From Parus major (taxonomy: Eukaryota > Chordata > Aves > Passeriformes > Paridae), in the NCBI RefSeq assembly GCF_001522545.3, contig NC_031783.1, positions 2,819,562 to 2,883,561 on the forward strand: a DNA stretch of 64,000 bases. Direction: 5' to 3'. Made by a program: the position numbers and the translations under genes. The notes under the pieces were generated by a model. That model was not told where the DNA came from, searched no databases, and saw only the letters and a list, made by a program, of their open reading frames with translations. Shown one piece after another: positions 1 through 9,945 of this stretch. Every line of letters begins with the position of its first letter. Position 1 is the stretch's first letter.

Positions 1-3000
1 TTATTACTGCTTGTGTGGGAGCTGAAGGAACACAACCAGAGCTGTGCCCTCCCCAGATGGCACTTCTGCTGCTGAAAAACACAGAAAAACAACACAGGGA
101 GAGAGGAAGCGCTGATGTCACCAGCAGAGCCTTGCCTATCATCTCAGCTCCAAGCAAAATCAGATCTCCCAGGTGGTTGCTGTGTGGTAGGAAGACAGGG
201 AAACCAGCAGGAAGAAAGATTTTGCATTTCTATTCAATTTCCATCTTTGTAGTGAAAATCTAATCAATGCTCATTTTCTGTCTTCTACCACTTTTCCTTT
301 TTTCCACTGGTGAAACAGCCAGTGGAGGAGGTGGGAGGATTCCAAAAAGTTTGAATTAAAGTGTATTTCAATCATTCCTTATTTTCAGACTGCTTGCCTG
401 AAAAAAAAAAAAATCCCCTTTACCTCAAAAACTGATGGAAGCCACCTCCAAAATCCAATATCTCTGGGAAAAGAGGGAAGGGGATGGGTTCACAGAAATC
501 AGACCATCTCTTATCATTAGCAGGGTAAAAGGAGGAAACCAAGGAACTACAAACCAGTTGGCTTCAAGTAAAAAAAAAAACCAACAACAAACAGTGGGAC
601 TTTTAATCGAAGAAGGAGATGAGTAATAATCATGGTCATTGCCAAGAATGAATCCTTTCAGATGAGTCTGTTTTCCTTCCGTGACAGATTCCAGTTCTTT
701 GTTTACCATTATTCTTTACTGTGCTGTCATCAATAACTTGTGTTGTAGTGGAGAATGTCCTTATTAAGTTGTCAAATGTTCTTGAGCTGGAGGAGCTGCA
801 AGCACTGGCTTAAAATTCAAAAGGGTCCAGACAAATCAGGGAGATCATTTCAGCAGGGAAAATCTGACATTTAGGAGAGAGTGCCTGTCCAAACACACAG
901 CAAAGAAGCAGAAGACCTGTTGGCTGCACCACTCATGGATTACACTATTGCCATATTGAATTCCAATGTGTGATGTATAGAAAAGAACAGTTTGTAAAAC
1001 ACACCACGATTTCCCTCATTCAAACAAGAGGATCTCTCAACTGGTCTCCTGAAATCAGCTTCCAGCACAGAATTAATTCCCTATCTTCCCACTGCTTGTT
1101 TGCTAGATCCCCTTTGCTACTGGGAAGATAGAAAATTCAAGGAGAATTCCTGTTAAACTCCCCTGGGATGCTTGACCTCCTCCAGAAGTACATGTTTCTG
1201 TGTCCCTTTCCAGGACACACTCTGAAGGGACATGACTATCTAGCCAACATAACAAGATTAGAATCCAACCTATCTGGCCAATGCTGTTTGCAGCCCCTCG
1301 GGAGACTGGTGGAAGTCCTGTGATTGGGTAAATCTCTACTATCAAGCTCATTTCCTGAAGTCATTTCAATAAAAATGAGCTCTGAGATGCCACTTGCCTT
1401 GGTGACACCACAGAACAGAACACTGTGCTGTTCTGGGGGTATCTTTGAACCCGGCTGCTTTGTCCATCAAGGATAAATGAGAGCTGAGAAAGGCCTGCAG
1501 AGAGTGGAGACATCAAAACAGCCATGGCCTGGAGATACACGTCTTCTTTCTTCTGTGGAAGCTGCCTGGTGTGATTTGGCTTCCTGAGTGCTGCCATGGC
1601 CTGGATCAGGGGGCTTTGTGTCCAAATCCACCTCCTCAGAGTCACCTGGGGCTGCTTCAGGCTGCTCCGCTGTAGCAATGCAGAATTTGCCTCCAGCTCT
1701 CTCCCCAGCCCTGGAGCTGCAGCAATGCCGGCTGCAAAACCTGCCTGGGCCAGCACTGGGGCAAATACCTGACTGCTCCGCTCCAGAGCAGGGCTGCTGT
1801 GGTGCTGGTGGGTTCCAGGGATGCAGGGATGGCAGCTCAGCTGTGGCCAGCGTGTCTGTCCCACGGGGCAGGCTGTGTGTCCTGGGGCACACGAAGCCAT
1901 GGCCACCAAGGGATGCTCAGCGAAGGGAACCCCTGTGCTATGAGCCAGAGGGGGGGGGCCGGGGTTGGAACTCTCAGCTCGGCACATGATGGGGAGGGGT
2001 CCTGCACCCCGCTCCGAGCCGGCAGCAGTGTCCCCAGAGCACCCGGGAGCCCCGCTCCTCCCAGCCCTCACCCTCTGCCCGGCCCCGATAAAGCACCACG
2101 GCTTGAGGTCCCCATCTTGTGGCAGCAGGGACAAACGGCTGGGACAACACGAGCTCAGCAGCTCTCGGGCCAGGCAGAACCTCGGCAAAGTGCTGCAGGG
2201 GCAGGACACTGCCCACGGCCAGCCCATGTGTCCTGCCTGAGGTCACAGCACGGCCTGGGAGAAGGCAGAAGCTAAAGCAGGTTGGGAACAGCTTTCACCC
2301 CTCACATGCACATTGTCCCCACATTGTCCCCACACTTATCTCACGTACCCACCGTGCTGGGGGCCATGACAGCCCTCAGGGGCTGGGTTTGGAGGAGCCC
2401 AAGTCCGTGCTGGATTTGAGGTTGGCTCTTCCCAGTGCTGTCCCCACCAGTTCACACCTCCTTGCACACCGGGGTGCCCTGGGTCCCCACCATATCCTGG
2501 TTCTCCACGAGATCCCCAGGAAGTTGTGCCGACAGCTCTGCCTGGGTGATGCTCCTGGCTGGAAGGGTGGAACCTGCTCCAGCACCTGCTCTATCCAAAG
2601 GTAGATCAGACTGGCCAGGGATGCCCAGACTGGCTTTCTCCTGCCTTCCTCCCTGAGCCCAGGAACAGTGGGCATGTGGGATGATGATGCCTGTGGTGCT
2701 TTGCACAAGAGACCCTGGAGGGCCTCCTTCTCTCTTTGGAGTTACTGGAGTTTCTCCTGTCTCCGTGCATTCACTGATGGTGCCTGGAGGCTGTGGGACT
2801 AGGGAAGAGGCCATGCTTGCCAGTGCCAAGGATCAAAGGAGCCTGTGCCAACCTTGGCTGGCTTTGTGAGCCACCCTGAGGCTTCCTTGAACCTTCCCCC
2901 CTCACTAAGGGCCTCCCAGCCCTTACTCAGCACCTGGCAGGTTGTAGCCTCCTGGGACTATCTGCTGCCCAGTCTCTCACCACACCCACAGCTGGAGGAG

Positions 3001-3700
3001 AGCCCTCACTTTCCTTTATCAGGCCCCCACCACGGCCACCCTGCTGCAGGCTGCGATAAGGGCTGGGGGGGGTGCAGACACCAGCAAAACTCCTGGGCTC
3101 CTTTTTGTGCCCTGACACTGTCCCACACTGCTGGATCTGGAGCTGAGCCCCATCTGCTCCCCTTGCAGCTCCCCAGGACCCCTTGGCAGTGACACCCCAG
3201 CAAAGGACCATTAGGTGGAGACAGAAGTCTTGCACCGCTGCACAGCCCTGTGTGCTGGGTGTGCAGAGATGTCCTGGCACAGGGAGGTCCTCAGGCTGCT
3301 CTCACTCTGCTACCAGGCAGAGGGTCACAGCTGCCAGGAGCCCCTGTACTCCTGTGTCTCCTGCAAACATTTCCAGGAGGAGATGCCCTCCAACACTGTC
3401 CTGAAAATGGGTGCATGGGGCTGGTGGTGCAGGAGGTGATCCCAGTGTGGAATTCTGCAGGGAGCCTCAGATCTTCCATGAGTCTCTCCCCTCCACTGGT
3501 GCCTAGAAATGCTCTGTTTGCTCCCAGAGCCCCAGGGCAGCAAAGCAGTGTCTGCCTGCTGGACACCACCCACCAGATGCTGCCTCCTCTCAGCGACAGC
3601 AAAACCAGAGCCCATTTCCTCCATGTACCCACCTTGTGGGGAGACCTCCAGTTCAGAGCCCCAGAGCACATCCCCCCCGCTCCCTTCCCGCAGGCAGCAC
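1..3700. other. Gene-free flank downstream of the alpha-globin cluster
   Basis: I recognise no gene here. The many overlapping open frames between about 1.1 and 3.7 kb lie in GC-rich sequence on both strands, show no family resemblance and look like chance frames. In chicken the gene TMEM8 lies beyond alpha-A, but no TMEM8 exon could be recognised. A lone AATAAA on the plus strand at 1368-1373 could end a plus-strand transcript arriving from the left, but nothing else supports that. The one part that looks functional is the GATA/CACC pair at 3016-3060, listed separately. Confidence 0.6.
3010..3065. promoter_or_regulatory. Candidate alpha-A 3' enhancer (two GATA sites around a CACC-rich core)
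   Basis: A GATA site (TTATCA, 3016-3021) and a second one (GATAAG, 3055-3060) flank a CACC-rich stretch of about 30 bases. The pair lies roughly 680 bases beyond the HBA polyadenylation signal. Chicken alpha-A is known to have an erythroid enhancer several hundred bases 3' of the gene, built on GATA-1 and CACC-type sites, so position and content both fit. The assignment is inference from motifs and position. Confidence 0.5.
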
Positions 3701-3741
3701 ACAGAGCAGGACACCAGAGCTGGAGCACAAATGCAAGAGAT

Positions 3742-3747
3742 TTTATT
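3742..3747 (-). terminator. HBA: HBA polyadenylation signal
   Basis: TTTATT on the plus strand reads AATAAA on the coding strand, 73 bases beyond the HBA stop codon. Cleavage would be expected near 3725. The short 3' UTR is typical of globin genes. Confidence 0.85.
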
Positions 3748-3819
3748 TCAGAACATTTGACTGCTCGCTGCTGGAGGGCTGGTGGTGTGTTGGGTCCAGC
3801 TCTGCCCACGGTACACGTC

Positions 3820-4482
3820 TTAACGGTACTTGGCAGTCAGCACAGTGCCCACGGCGCACAGGAACTTGTCCAGGGAAGCGTGGACCTCTGGGGTCAGGAG
3901 AGAGGGGTTGCGAGTGGCCACCACCACCAGGAAGCACTGGCCCAGCAGCTGAAAGGCAAAACGATGTGGTGAGCAAGGGAATGAGGCAAGGGGGTAGCCA
4001 AGGGGTGCAGGAGGGAGGCTGGGCTGGTCACCCCTTCCCAGACACTCACTTTGAAGTTGACAGGGTCCACACGGAGTTTTTGGGCATGGAGGTCGCTGAG
4101 CTTGGAGAGGGCACCAGCAATGTCATCGATGTGGTTGGCAGCTTCGACCAGTGCAGCCGCCACCTTCTTGCCGTGAGCCTTGACCTGAGCAGAGCCCTTG
4201 CTTAGGTCGAAGTGGGGGAAGTAGGTCTTGGTCTGGGGGTAGGCGGCGAACATCCTGGAGAACAGAGGGGTGCAGAGACAGGTGAGACAGGGCGGCAAAG
4301 GACAGACGGATGGGGAGAGGAGGGGGCAGATGCGAGGGAGTCGGGGCTGGAGAGGAGAGAGGGTCCCTCCGGGAACAGCCACTGTACCTCTCCAGGGCGT
4401 CGGCGCCATATTCATCGGCCTGGCCGCCGATTTTGCCGAAAGCGGCCTTGACGTTGGACTTGTCAGCGGCGGACAGCACCAT
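3820..4482 (-). CDS. HBA: Alpha-A globin (adult haemoglobin alpha subunit)
   Basis: Three coding exons at 4388-4482, 4050-4254 and 3820-3948 (95, 205 and 129 nt) splice to 142 residues plus TAA. These are the canonical alpha-globin exon sizes, and both introns are GT-AG (133 and 101 bp). The protein begins MVLSAADKS and ends LTAKYR. Distal His58 (KAHGKK) and proximal His87 (DLHAQK) that hold haem are present, as is Pro119. The product pairs with beta-globin to form HbA, the main adult oxygen carrier of red cells. The start is fixed by homology and by a TATA box about 60 bases upstream. Motifs such as [17 protein letters not shown] and [11 protein letters not shown] look songbird-like rather than chicken-like, from memory. 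The gene appears intact and functional. Confidence 0.97.
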
Positions 4483-4512
4483 GATGACACCCCCGAGTCG
4501 GCAGCCCCAGCA

Positions 4513-4700
4513 CGGGTGTCCCCGCCGGCCGCCGCCGCTCTTATATACGTTGCCGGGGCTCCGCCCGCCGGGCCCGGCCCGGGGGTGCTGGATCCCGGCC
4601 AGGCGGGGCCACCGCCCTCCCTCCCCGCCCCGCTCCGCCCGGCACCGGCACCGGCACCGGCACCGGCACCGCCACCGCGGGGTCTGCTCGGGGTTACGGT
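4513..4700 (-). promoter_or_regulatory. HBA: HBA promoter: TATA box in CpG-rich DNA
   Basis: The coding strand reads TATATAAG, with the TATA core at 4541-4547, about 60 bases upstream of the ATG; transcription should start near 4513. A CACCC box on the coding strand lies at 4583-4587. The upstream DNA is very GC- and CpG-rich and holds a GGCACC hexanucleotide repeat at 4641-4672. I see no CCAAT box and no canonical GATA site in the first 150 bases, unlike the HBZ and HBAD promoters. Confidence 0.75.
4641..4672. repeat. GGCACC hexanucleotide repeat upstream of HBA
   Basis: About five tandem copies of GGCACC, the last one diverged, lie roughly 95 bases upstream of the HBA TATA box. Every unit contains CACC, the core of KLF-type sites. 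Whether that is functional is unknown. Confidence 0.85.
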
Positions 4701-4754
4701 CAGGGCTGCTCCAGAGCGGCTCCCTGCCCCACAGACACACACTGACATGGTACC

Positions 4755-4796
4755 AGGGTTAGGCTTGGGGTTAGGATGAGGTTTAGGTTTAGGTGT
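4755..4796 (+). repeat. Degenerate telomere-like (TTAGG) tract
   Basis: Four TTAGG-type words, GGGTTAGG, GGGTTAGG, GTTTAGG and GTTTAGG, occur within about 40 bases at irregular spacing. The tract is short and imperfect, so it is either chance or a decayed interstitial telomeric repeat. Confidence 0.45.
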
Positions 4797-4999
4797 ATGG
4801 CATGGGTTGTGGTTGGGGGCTGCACTGGCACTGGCAGAGGAGCCCGTGTGTGTCCCCTGGCATGGGGTGACACTGATGCTCCTGGCACAGCCTGGATGGT
4901 TCTGGCCAGGCGCTGGGGCAGCAGCGAGGGGCAGTCCGTGCCCCACAGCCCCCACAGCCCCTGTGCACCTGCAGGAACAGACCGGCCATCCAGCAGCCT

Positions 5000-5001
<2 letters not shown>

Positions 5002-5033
<32 letters not shown>
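5002..5033. repeat. (AC)16 microsatellite
   Basis: An uninterrupted run of 16 AC dinucleotides lies about 490 bases upstream of the HBA TATA box. It is likely to vary in length between individuals. Confidence 0.97.
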
Positions 5034-5034
<1 letters not shown>

Positions 5035-5535
5035 GCCCCTACCCGCACTGCCCATCCTTACACACACATGTGCTGTCCCTGTACAGCCCCTGCCATCCAG
5101 CACAGCCCCGGTGCTCTCTGCCCCACTGCACTCCCTTCTCTCGCTCCCCAGGACACCCCACTCCATCGTACCCCACACCAGCCCCCAGTGTGTCCTCTTC
5201 AGCCCCTGCTCCGTGAACTGCAGTGTGTTTGTTAGCAGAGCCCGGAGCTCCCCTGCCCCAGTCCCCTCTCCTGCGCTGCCTGTGCTGGCCCTGCTGGCCT
5301 GGGGCACTGGGGGACCCTGACTTCTGGCCAGGGAGGACACGGGGCACAGCCACAGGATCAGCACCGGGCCCTGCTGCAAGCGCTTTGGGACGATACGAGG
5401 GGCCACAGTGGTCTGTGGTGAGCCCTGTGTGCTCCAAATGATGAGATGAAGGTGAGGAATGTAATGAGGGCAAGGAAGATGAGGGTGGTGAGGAAGATGA
5501 GGAGGGAGAGGGGGTTTGCAGAGCTCTCAGCAGGT

Positions 5536-5549
5536 TCAGCAGGTGGCGC
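5536..5549 (+). promoter_or_regulatory. Candidate CTCF-binding site
   Basis: The stretch TCAGCAGGTGGCGC matches the vertebrate CTCF core (CCASYAGRKGGCRS) at 13 of 14 positions, counted by eye. The plus strand carries the forward motif. It lies between HBAD and HBA, about 1 kb upstream of the HBA promoter. Confidence 0.5.
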
Positions 5550-6681
5550 AGAGCAGCACTGACATTTCACACTGGTGTTTCCCCCATGGCTGAGGCTCTT
5601 ATCATTTGTGTTTGGGGGAGATTAGCTCGGTCTGGCACCACTTCAGAGTGGGGAGGGAGGGTCGGGGGGGGCTGATTTTCTGGGAAGCAGCAGCAGGGCA
5701 GTGTCTGCTGCATGTCTGTGCAAGGGGGGAGCTGCCAAGGCAGCAGAGCCCTTCAAACTGGTGTCACAAAAACAAAGTGCACACGAGCACACCGGGATGT
5801 GGACTGGGATGTTTGAGGATGGAGCAGAAGCGCTGTGGGTTCACCTGCAGGAGCAGGGCCTGCCATGTCTGTGAGCAAGCAGGGTCCCTGCATGCCCCCA
5901 CCTGCCTCCTGCCCGCACCTGGACACTCAGGCACCTCTCTCCTGCAGGATCTCATCTCCTCCCTCTGGTGTCACAGCACAGAGCAAACTCAGGGCTAGTT
6001 TAGTATCTCATAGCCCACTACCTGTGACCACTGATTTTTTAAAAATTCAGGCTCCGAAGTCCTGAAACCAGTGTCCCTATGCTGGATTGCAGATTTGCCC
6101 ATCCTATTCCTACCCTGCCCAGGTCCCAGGGGAAGAGCAGACACGTGGGGCATGTCTGGAGGTTCTTCTCTGGCAGTTGACTGGGATTTGTGGCTCAGGA
6201 GCTTGAGTCCCAGAGCAGTCTTCGTGCTTAATGGTCTGTGGTGGACTTTTTTCACTCCATGAATTCTCAGATTGCTTCTGGAGCTCGTGCAAGCACTTAG
6301 CTCCCACAGCACTCCTAAGGAAGTCCTAGAAAGCCATCTTGATAGATGTACACAGGCAGGATTTATCCTACACCCCTATCACCCCCCAGGAATCCTTCAA
6401 GGGAATGTGAGGATCACGTTTGTCTTGGTGCAGCCTTGGCCCAGCTCCCTGGAGGGATGCAGGCACAGCTCCATTCCCTGGGTCCTGCTATCAGCTGTAT
6501 CCTGTGCTGGGGAGGGTTGGAAGCAAGCAGGACCTTGGGGGACACCCAGGGAGCCCAGGGCTGGTGCTGCCCTTCCCATGACACATCTGTCACCCCTCTC
6601 TCCAGCAGGAGCCACACTCCAGCCCACCCCAGCCCCCGGCCCCAGCACAAACGGACACGTTGCTGCAGCAAAAGAGTCTTT

Positions 6682-6687
6682 TTTATT
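6682..6687 (-). terminator. HBAD: HBAD polyadenylation signal
   Basis: TTTATT on the plus strand reads AATAAA on the coding strand, 27 bases past the HBAD stop codon, giving an unusually short 3' UTR. Confidence 0.8.
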
Positions 6688-6713
6688 GATGGCACATAGG
6701 CACGGCTGACAGC

Positions 6714-7527
6714 TCATCTGTACTTCTCAGCCAGCACGCTGGCCACGGCAGACATGAACTTGTCGACGGCAGAGTGTGCCTCGGGGCTGTACTCCTTACC
6801 CAGGCGGGTAGCCAGCACCACCTGCAAGCACTGCGCCAGGAACTGCAAGGAAAAGTGGGGCTTAGCACAGCCACTCCAGCCCCCATGTCCCCTTCTCACT
6901 CCCTGTCCCTGTCCCACACCCCCTGCACCCCATCCCCTGCTTCCCACCCCGATCCCCCTCCCCCATCCCCTGTCCTTCATCCCCTGGCTTCCATCCTGAT
7001 CCCTGTCTGCCATTCCCTGTCCCTCAGTCTCAATTCCCCATCCCCTGCTCCCTGTTCCCCCATTCTGATCCCTGTCCTCAAACTCAGCCCCATTCCCCAT
7101 CCCTATCCTCCACCTGCCTTGAAGTTGACGGGGTCCACACGCAGGTTGTAGGCGTGCAGGTTGCTCAGCTCAGACATAGCCTGGCTGAGGTTGTCGATGT
7201 TCTTGATGGCATTGGTCAGGGCAATCACCACTTTCTTGCCATGGCCACGGATCTGGTCAGAGCCTTGTGACATGTCAAAGTGGGGGAAGTAGGTCTTGGT
7301 CGGGGGGTAGGCGTGGAACATCCTGGGGGAGTGGGACAGTCAGTGGTGCTGACCCCAGCCAGACCCACCACACTGGCCCCGCTGTGGGGCTCCCACCCCT
7401 TGTGGCCCTCTCCCATGGGGTCCCCAGGCCTGTACCTCCACAGGGTCTCGGCTCCGATATCCTCCTCGGCGCCACCCAACTTTCCCCAGATCTGCTGGAT
7501 CAGCTTCTTGTCCTCGGCGGTCAGCAT
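6714..7527 (-). CDS. HBAD: Alpha-D globin (minor adult and embryonic alpha subunit)
   Basis: Three coding exons at 7436-7527, 7118-7322 and 6714-6842 (92, 205 and 129 nt) give 141 residues plus TGA, the usual alpha-D length. The protein starts MLTAEDKKL and ends LAEKYR. The distal (IRGHGKK) and proximal (NLHAYN) haem histidines are present. Alpha-D pairs with beta-globin to form HbD, the higher-affinity minor haemoglobin of birds, and is the orthologue of mammalian HBM. Intron 2 begins GC rather than GT: AAG then GCAGGT on the coding strand, at 7117-7116. The GC position is the one that keeps the 205-nt exon and the frame, while the GT four bases further on would shift the frame. Published chicken and duck alpha-D genes are known for the same GC donor. 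Intron 2 (6843-7117) is very C-rich on the plus strand. Nothing suggests the gene is dead. Confidence 0.96.
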
Positions 7528-7554
7528 GGTGGCGGCTGGAAGAGCGGGCAGGGG

Positions 7555-7626
7555 TTGGTGGCAGCAACACCCGCAGGGACGCCTCTTATAGCTGCTGGTA
7601 CCTCCACCCAGCCTTATCTTATCACA
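7555..7626 (-). promoter_or_regulatory. HBAD: HBAD promoter: TATA, CACCC and double GATA
   Basis: On the coding strand TATAAG lies at 7585-7590. On the plus strand a CACCC box lies at 7605-7609 and two overlapping GATA sites (TTATCTTATCA) at 7614-7624. Transcription should begin near 7558, about 30 bases before the start codon. The compact CACCC plus double-GATA arrangement directly behind TATA is a classic erythroid promoter layout. Confidence 0.8.
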
Positions 7627-9800
7627 CTGAGGGGTGAAGGGATGGCCGGGCCCTGGGAGCGGCTGCGGCGCTGCCTTGGGGGCCCCGCGTACCTCGGGGG
7701 GGCCCTGCCCTAAGGAGGCTCCTGGAGGGCCTGGCTGCCTGTCCTGCCCCACTGCACCAGCCCAACACCAGAATGGGGCAGGGGGCAGCACCTTACTAGG
7801 CTGGTACCTTACCCCTGGGCATGCCCCGTGGGTACTGCAGCTTTGTCCACCCTGGCTGGCATGTCCTCAAACCTCCTGTTGTGATCTGGCATTCCCCACG
7901 GATGGGCCAGGATCCTCCCTGGCTCTGAGGGTGTTGAGGTAGGTCCCACAAGTGTCTCATGTCCCCTCCAGATTTTGGCACCTTTCTCTACCCCAAGAGC
8001 CCCAGGGCCTCTGAGTAGGAGCCATGAATGAGCCCTTCCAGAGAAACCCAGACAGGGAACAACCTCCCCATTGGGTTCATGGTCTTATCAAAGTCTATCC
8101 TGTGATGCTTGTCAGTTCTTCCCACCCCAAAGTGTGCTCCTGCCTCTCCCCATAAATGCTGGAAAATCCTGCAGGGCACATGATGGCTGGTCATACAGCA
8201 GCAGAATTTTATAATAATAGAATTATTAATGTTGGAAAAGGTGTCTGGGATCATTGAGCCCAACCATTCCCCCAGTGCTGCAAAAGCCACCACTAAATCA
8301 GGTCCCCCGGAGCCACATCTACACATCTGCTAAATCCCTCCAGGGACAGGCACTCCACCACTGCCCTGTACAGATTGTGCCAGTGCCTGACAATGCTTTC
8401 AGTGAAGAAATTTTTCCTAATATCCAAGCTAAGGCTCTCCTGGCACATCTTGAGGCCATTTCCTCTGACTCTCACATCCTTCTCTCAGCCTCTGCAGGAA
8501 GGAGTTGGTGCAAACACGGGGTAAGGTACACACCAGATGCTGCCCTAGCACAGAAGACATGGATTTCAACTTCCAGGTTACCTGACATCCATGGATGCAG
8601 AATGCTTTAAAAGCTGTTGTGGTGACATGTTTAGAGCCATTTGGTGGCCTGAGAGCTTCCACATCACCCTTCTCCCTCTTGTCCAAACACAGTCCCTAAA
8701 TTCCATGGATGAGACGAGGACTGCCACTTGCTGTGCTGGCTCAGGCTGGCCATCAGAGCAGGCTGAAGGCTTTGCACACACTGTTTCATGCCAAAAGTCT
8801 CTGAGACAGGAACTGACATGGTGCTGTGCTTCAGGTTTTTGGTCAAACTGGCCCCAGTAACAGGCTGATGTTCCAGATTTTGTTGAGCAGTGTTTGCACA
8901 GCATCAAGATTGTCTCTGCTTCTCACTCTGCCCCCACCCAGGGAATAGATTTTGAGGTGGTGGGAGAGAACACAGACAGGCAGATAGGCTAATCAGAAGT
9001 ATTTCATACCATATAACACCATTCTCAGCAATCAAAGGGAAAAGAAGGGGTTTGAGGGAGTTTTAGGGCGGTTCTCCATGGTTTTTGCTCATGAACTGGC
9101 TGAACATCAGCCTACCCATGGCATATGGTGAGTGATTGTCTTTGCATCCCCTGTTTTGTTTTCTTCCCTGTGCTTCCACTTAGTCTTCACTTACTAAACA
9201 ATTATTTCTGTTTATTTGTTTGATCTCGACTCCCCAAATTTTTCTTGCCTTTATCCTCCTTTACCCTTCACCTCATCCCATTGCAGGGAGGGGGGGAGGT
9301 GCGTGGGCAGCTGGGGTGCGGTGGCTGCACAGTGGAGTTAACCCAAAGAAGAAAGACATCAGATACCACATCCATACCCCATGGGGAGAGGCACGAGAGG
9401 ACAATACCCTGCATTGCAATGCAGGTTTGGTTCCCAACAGGCTGGGATGGGATTTGGATAAGTCAGGCAAAAACCTGGGTCCCTTCAGTGTCCTAGCAGG
9501 GTAAAAGACTCTTTCCTGGTCAGCCTGGAAAGAGACTGTGGTGGGTATACCTTGGTGGGCAGCTGCTGTCACAGGGCTCCAGCCCATTCTGTTCAATGCT
9601 ATGTTGCTCCCACTGAATGTTTTGTTATCCCCACTGAACTGGCATATGAATTAGTATGAGTTCATTAGTATATGAATTAGTATATGAGTTTATAAAGTCT
9701 GGTATTTCCCCCTCCATATTTTGTAGACATTTCAAAACACCCCTGCCTGAACAGTCAGGGCAGAACACATTGAGATGAAAGCACAGAGACCATAGCTCAC
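7627..9800. other. Spacer between HBZ and HBAD
   Basis: No gene is recognised. The spacer carries a CR1 fragment (about 8213-8495) and a small imperfect repeat of an ATATGAATTAGT-like word at 9643-9690. The remainder shows nothing I can assign. Confidence 0.6.
8213..8495 (-). mobile_element. CR1 LINE 3' fragment
   Basis: The plus strand reads as the antisense of a bird CR1 3' end. Recognisable parts are a GTTGGAAAAG block, GAGCCCAACCATTCCCC, CCACCACTAAATCAGGTCCC, GGCACTCCACCACTGCCCTG and TTTTTCCTAATATCCAAGC. The element is therefore sense on the minus strand and truncated at its 5' end. It retains no reverse transcriptase. Boundaries are approximate. Confidence 0.85.
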
Positions 9801-9810
9801 ATTTGAATTA

Positions 9811-9816
9811 TTTATT
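9811..9816 (-). terminator. HBZ: HBZ polyadenylation signal
   Basis: TTTATT on the plus strand gives AATAAA on the coding strand, 130 bases beyond the HBZ stop codon. Confidence 0.8.
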
Positions 9817-9945
9817 GGGTTTTGAAGATGACTGAGCTCCTGCAGCAGGGATTTAAAGAACTGCTCAGGAAGAGCTGATACACCAGAGCCTGTGGCAGCA
9901 GGGCTGGGCTGTGGATGGGCATCCCTCACCCTCTTTTGAGGTCAT

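Larger units (their letters stand above)
4701..6680. other. Spacer between HBAD and HBA
   Basis: No gene is recognised. The spacer contains a short degenerate telomere-like tract (4755-4796), an AC microsatellite (5002-5033), a CTCF-like site (5536-5549) and a GATA site (TTATCA, 5599-5604) about 1.1 kb upstream of the HBA start. Open frames here are GC-driven and show no family resemblance. Confidence 0.6.

Noticed and set aside
1368..1373. Plus-strand AATAAA as the end of a TMEM8 gene
   Set aside because: No TMEM8 exon could be seen to its left, so one hexamer is not enough.
1361..2227. 288-codon open frame on the minus strand
   Set aside because: It lies in GC-rich sequence with equally long frames on the other strand, has no recognisable domain, and no splice or promoter context.
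3894..5048. 384-codon open frame on the minus strand
   Set aside because: It reads straight through HBA exon 2, the HBA promoter, the GGCACC repeat and the AC microsatellite (giving a CVCVCV run). It is a product of HBA and repeats, not a separate gene.
5961..5975. CTCF-like match on the minus strand
   Set aside because: Only about 12 of 14 positions fit and the invariant C is lost, so it is weaker than the two reported sites.
7111..7117. GT at +4 as the true HBAD intron 2 donor
   Set aside because: It would add four bases and break the frame; the GC position gives the invariant 205-nt exon.
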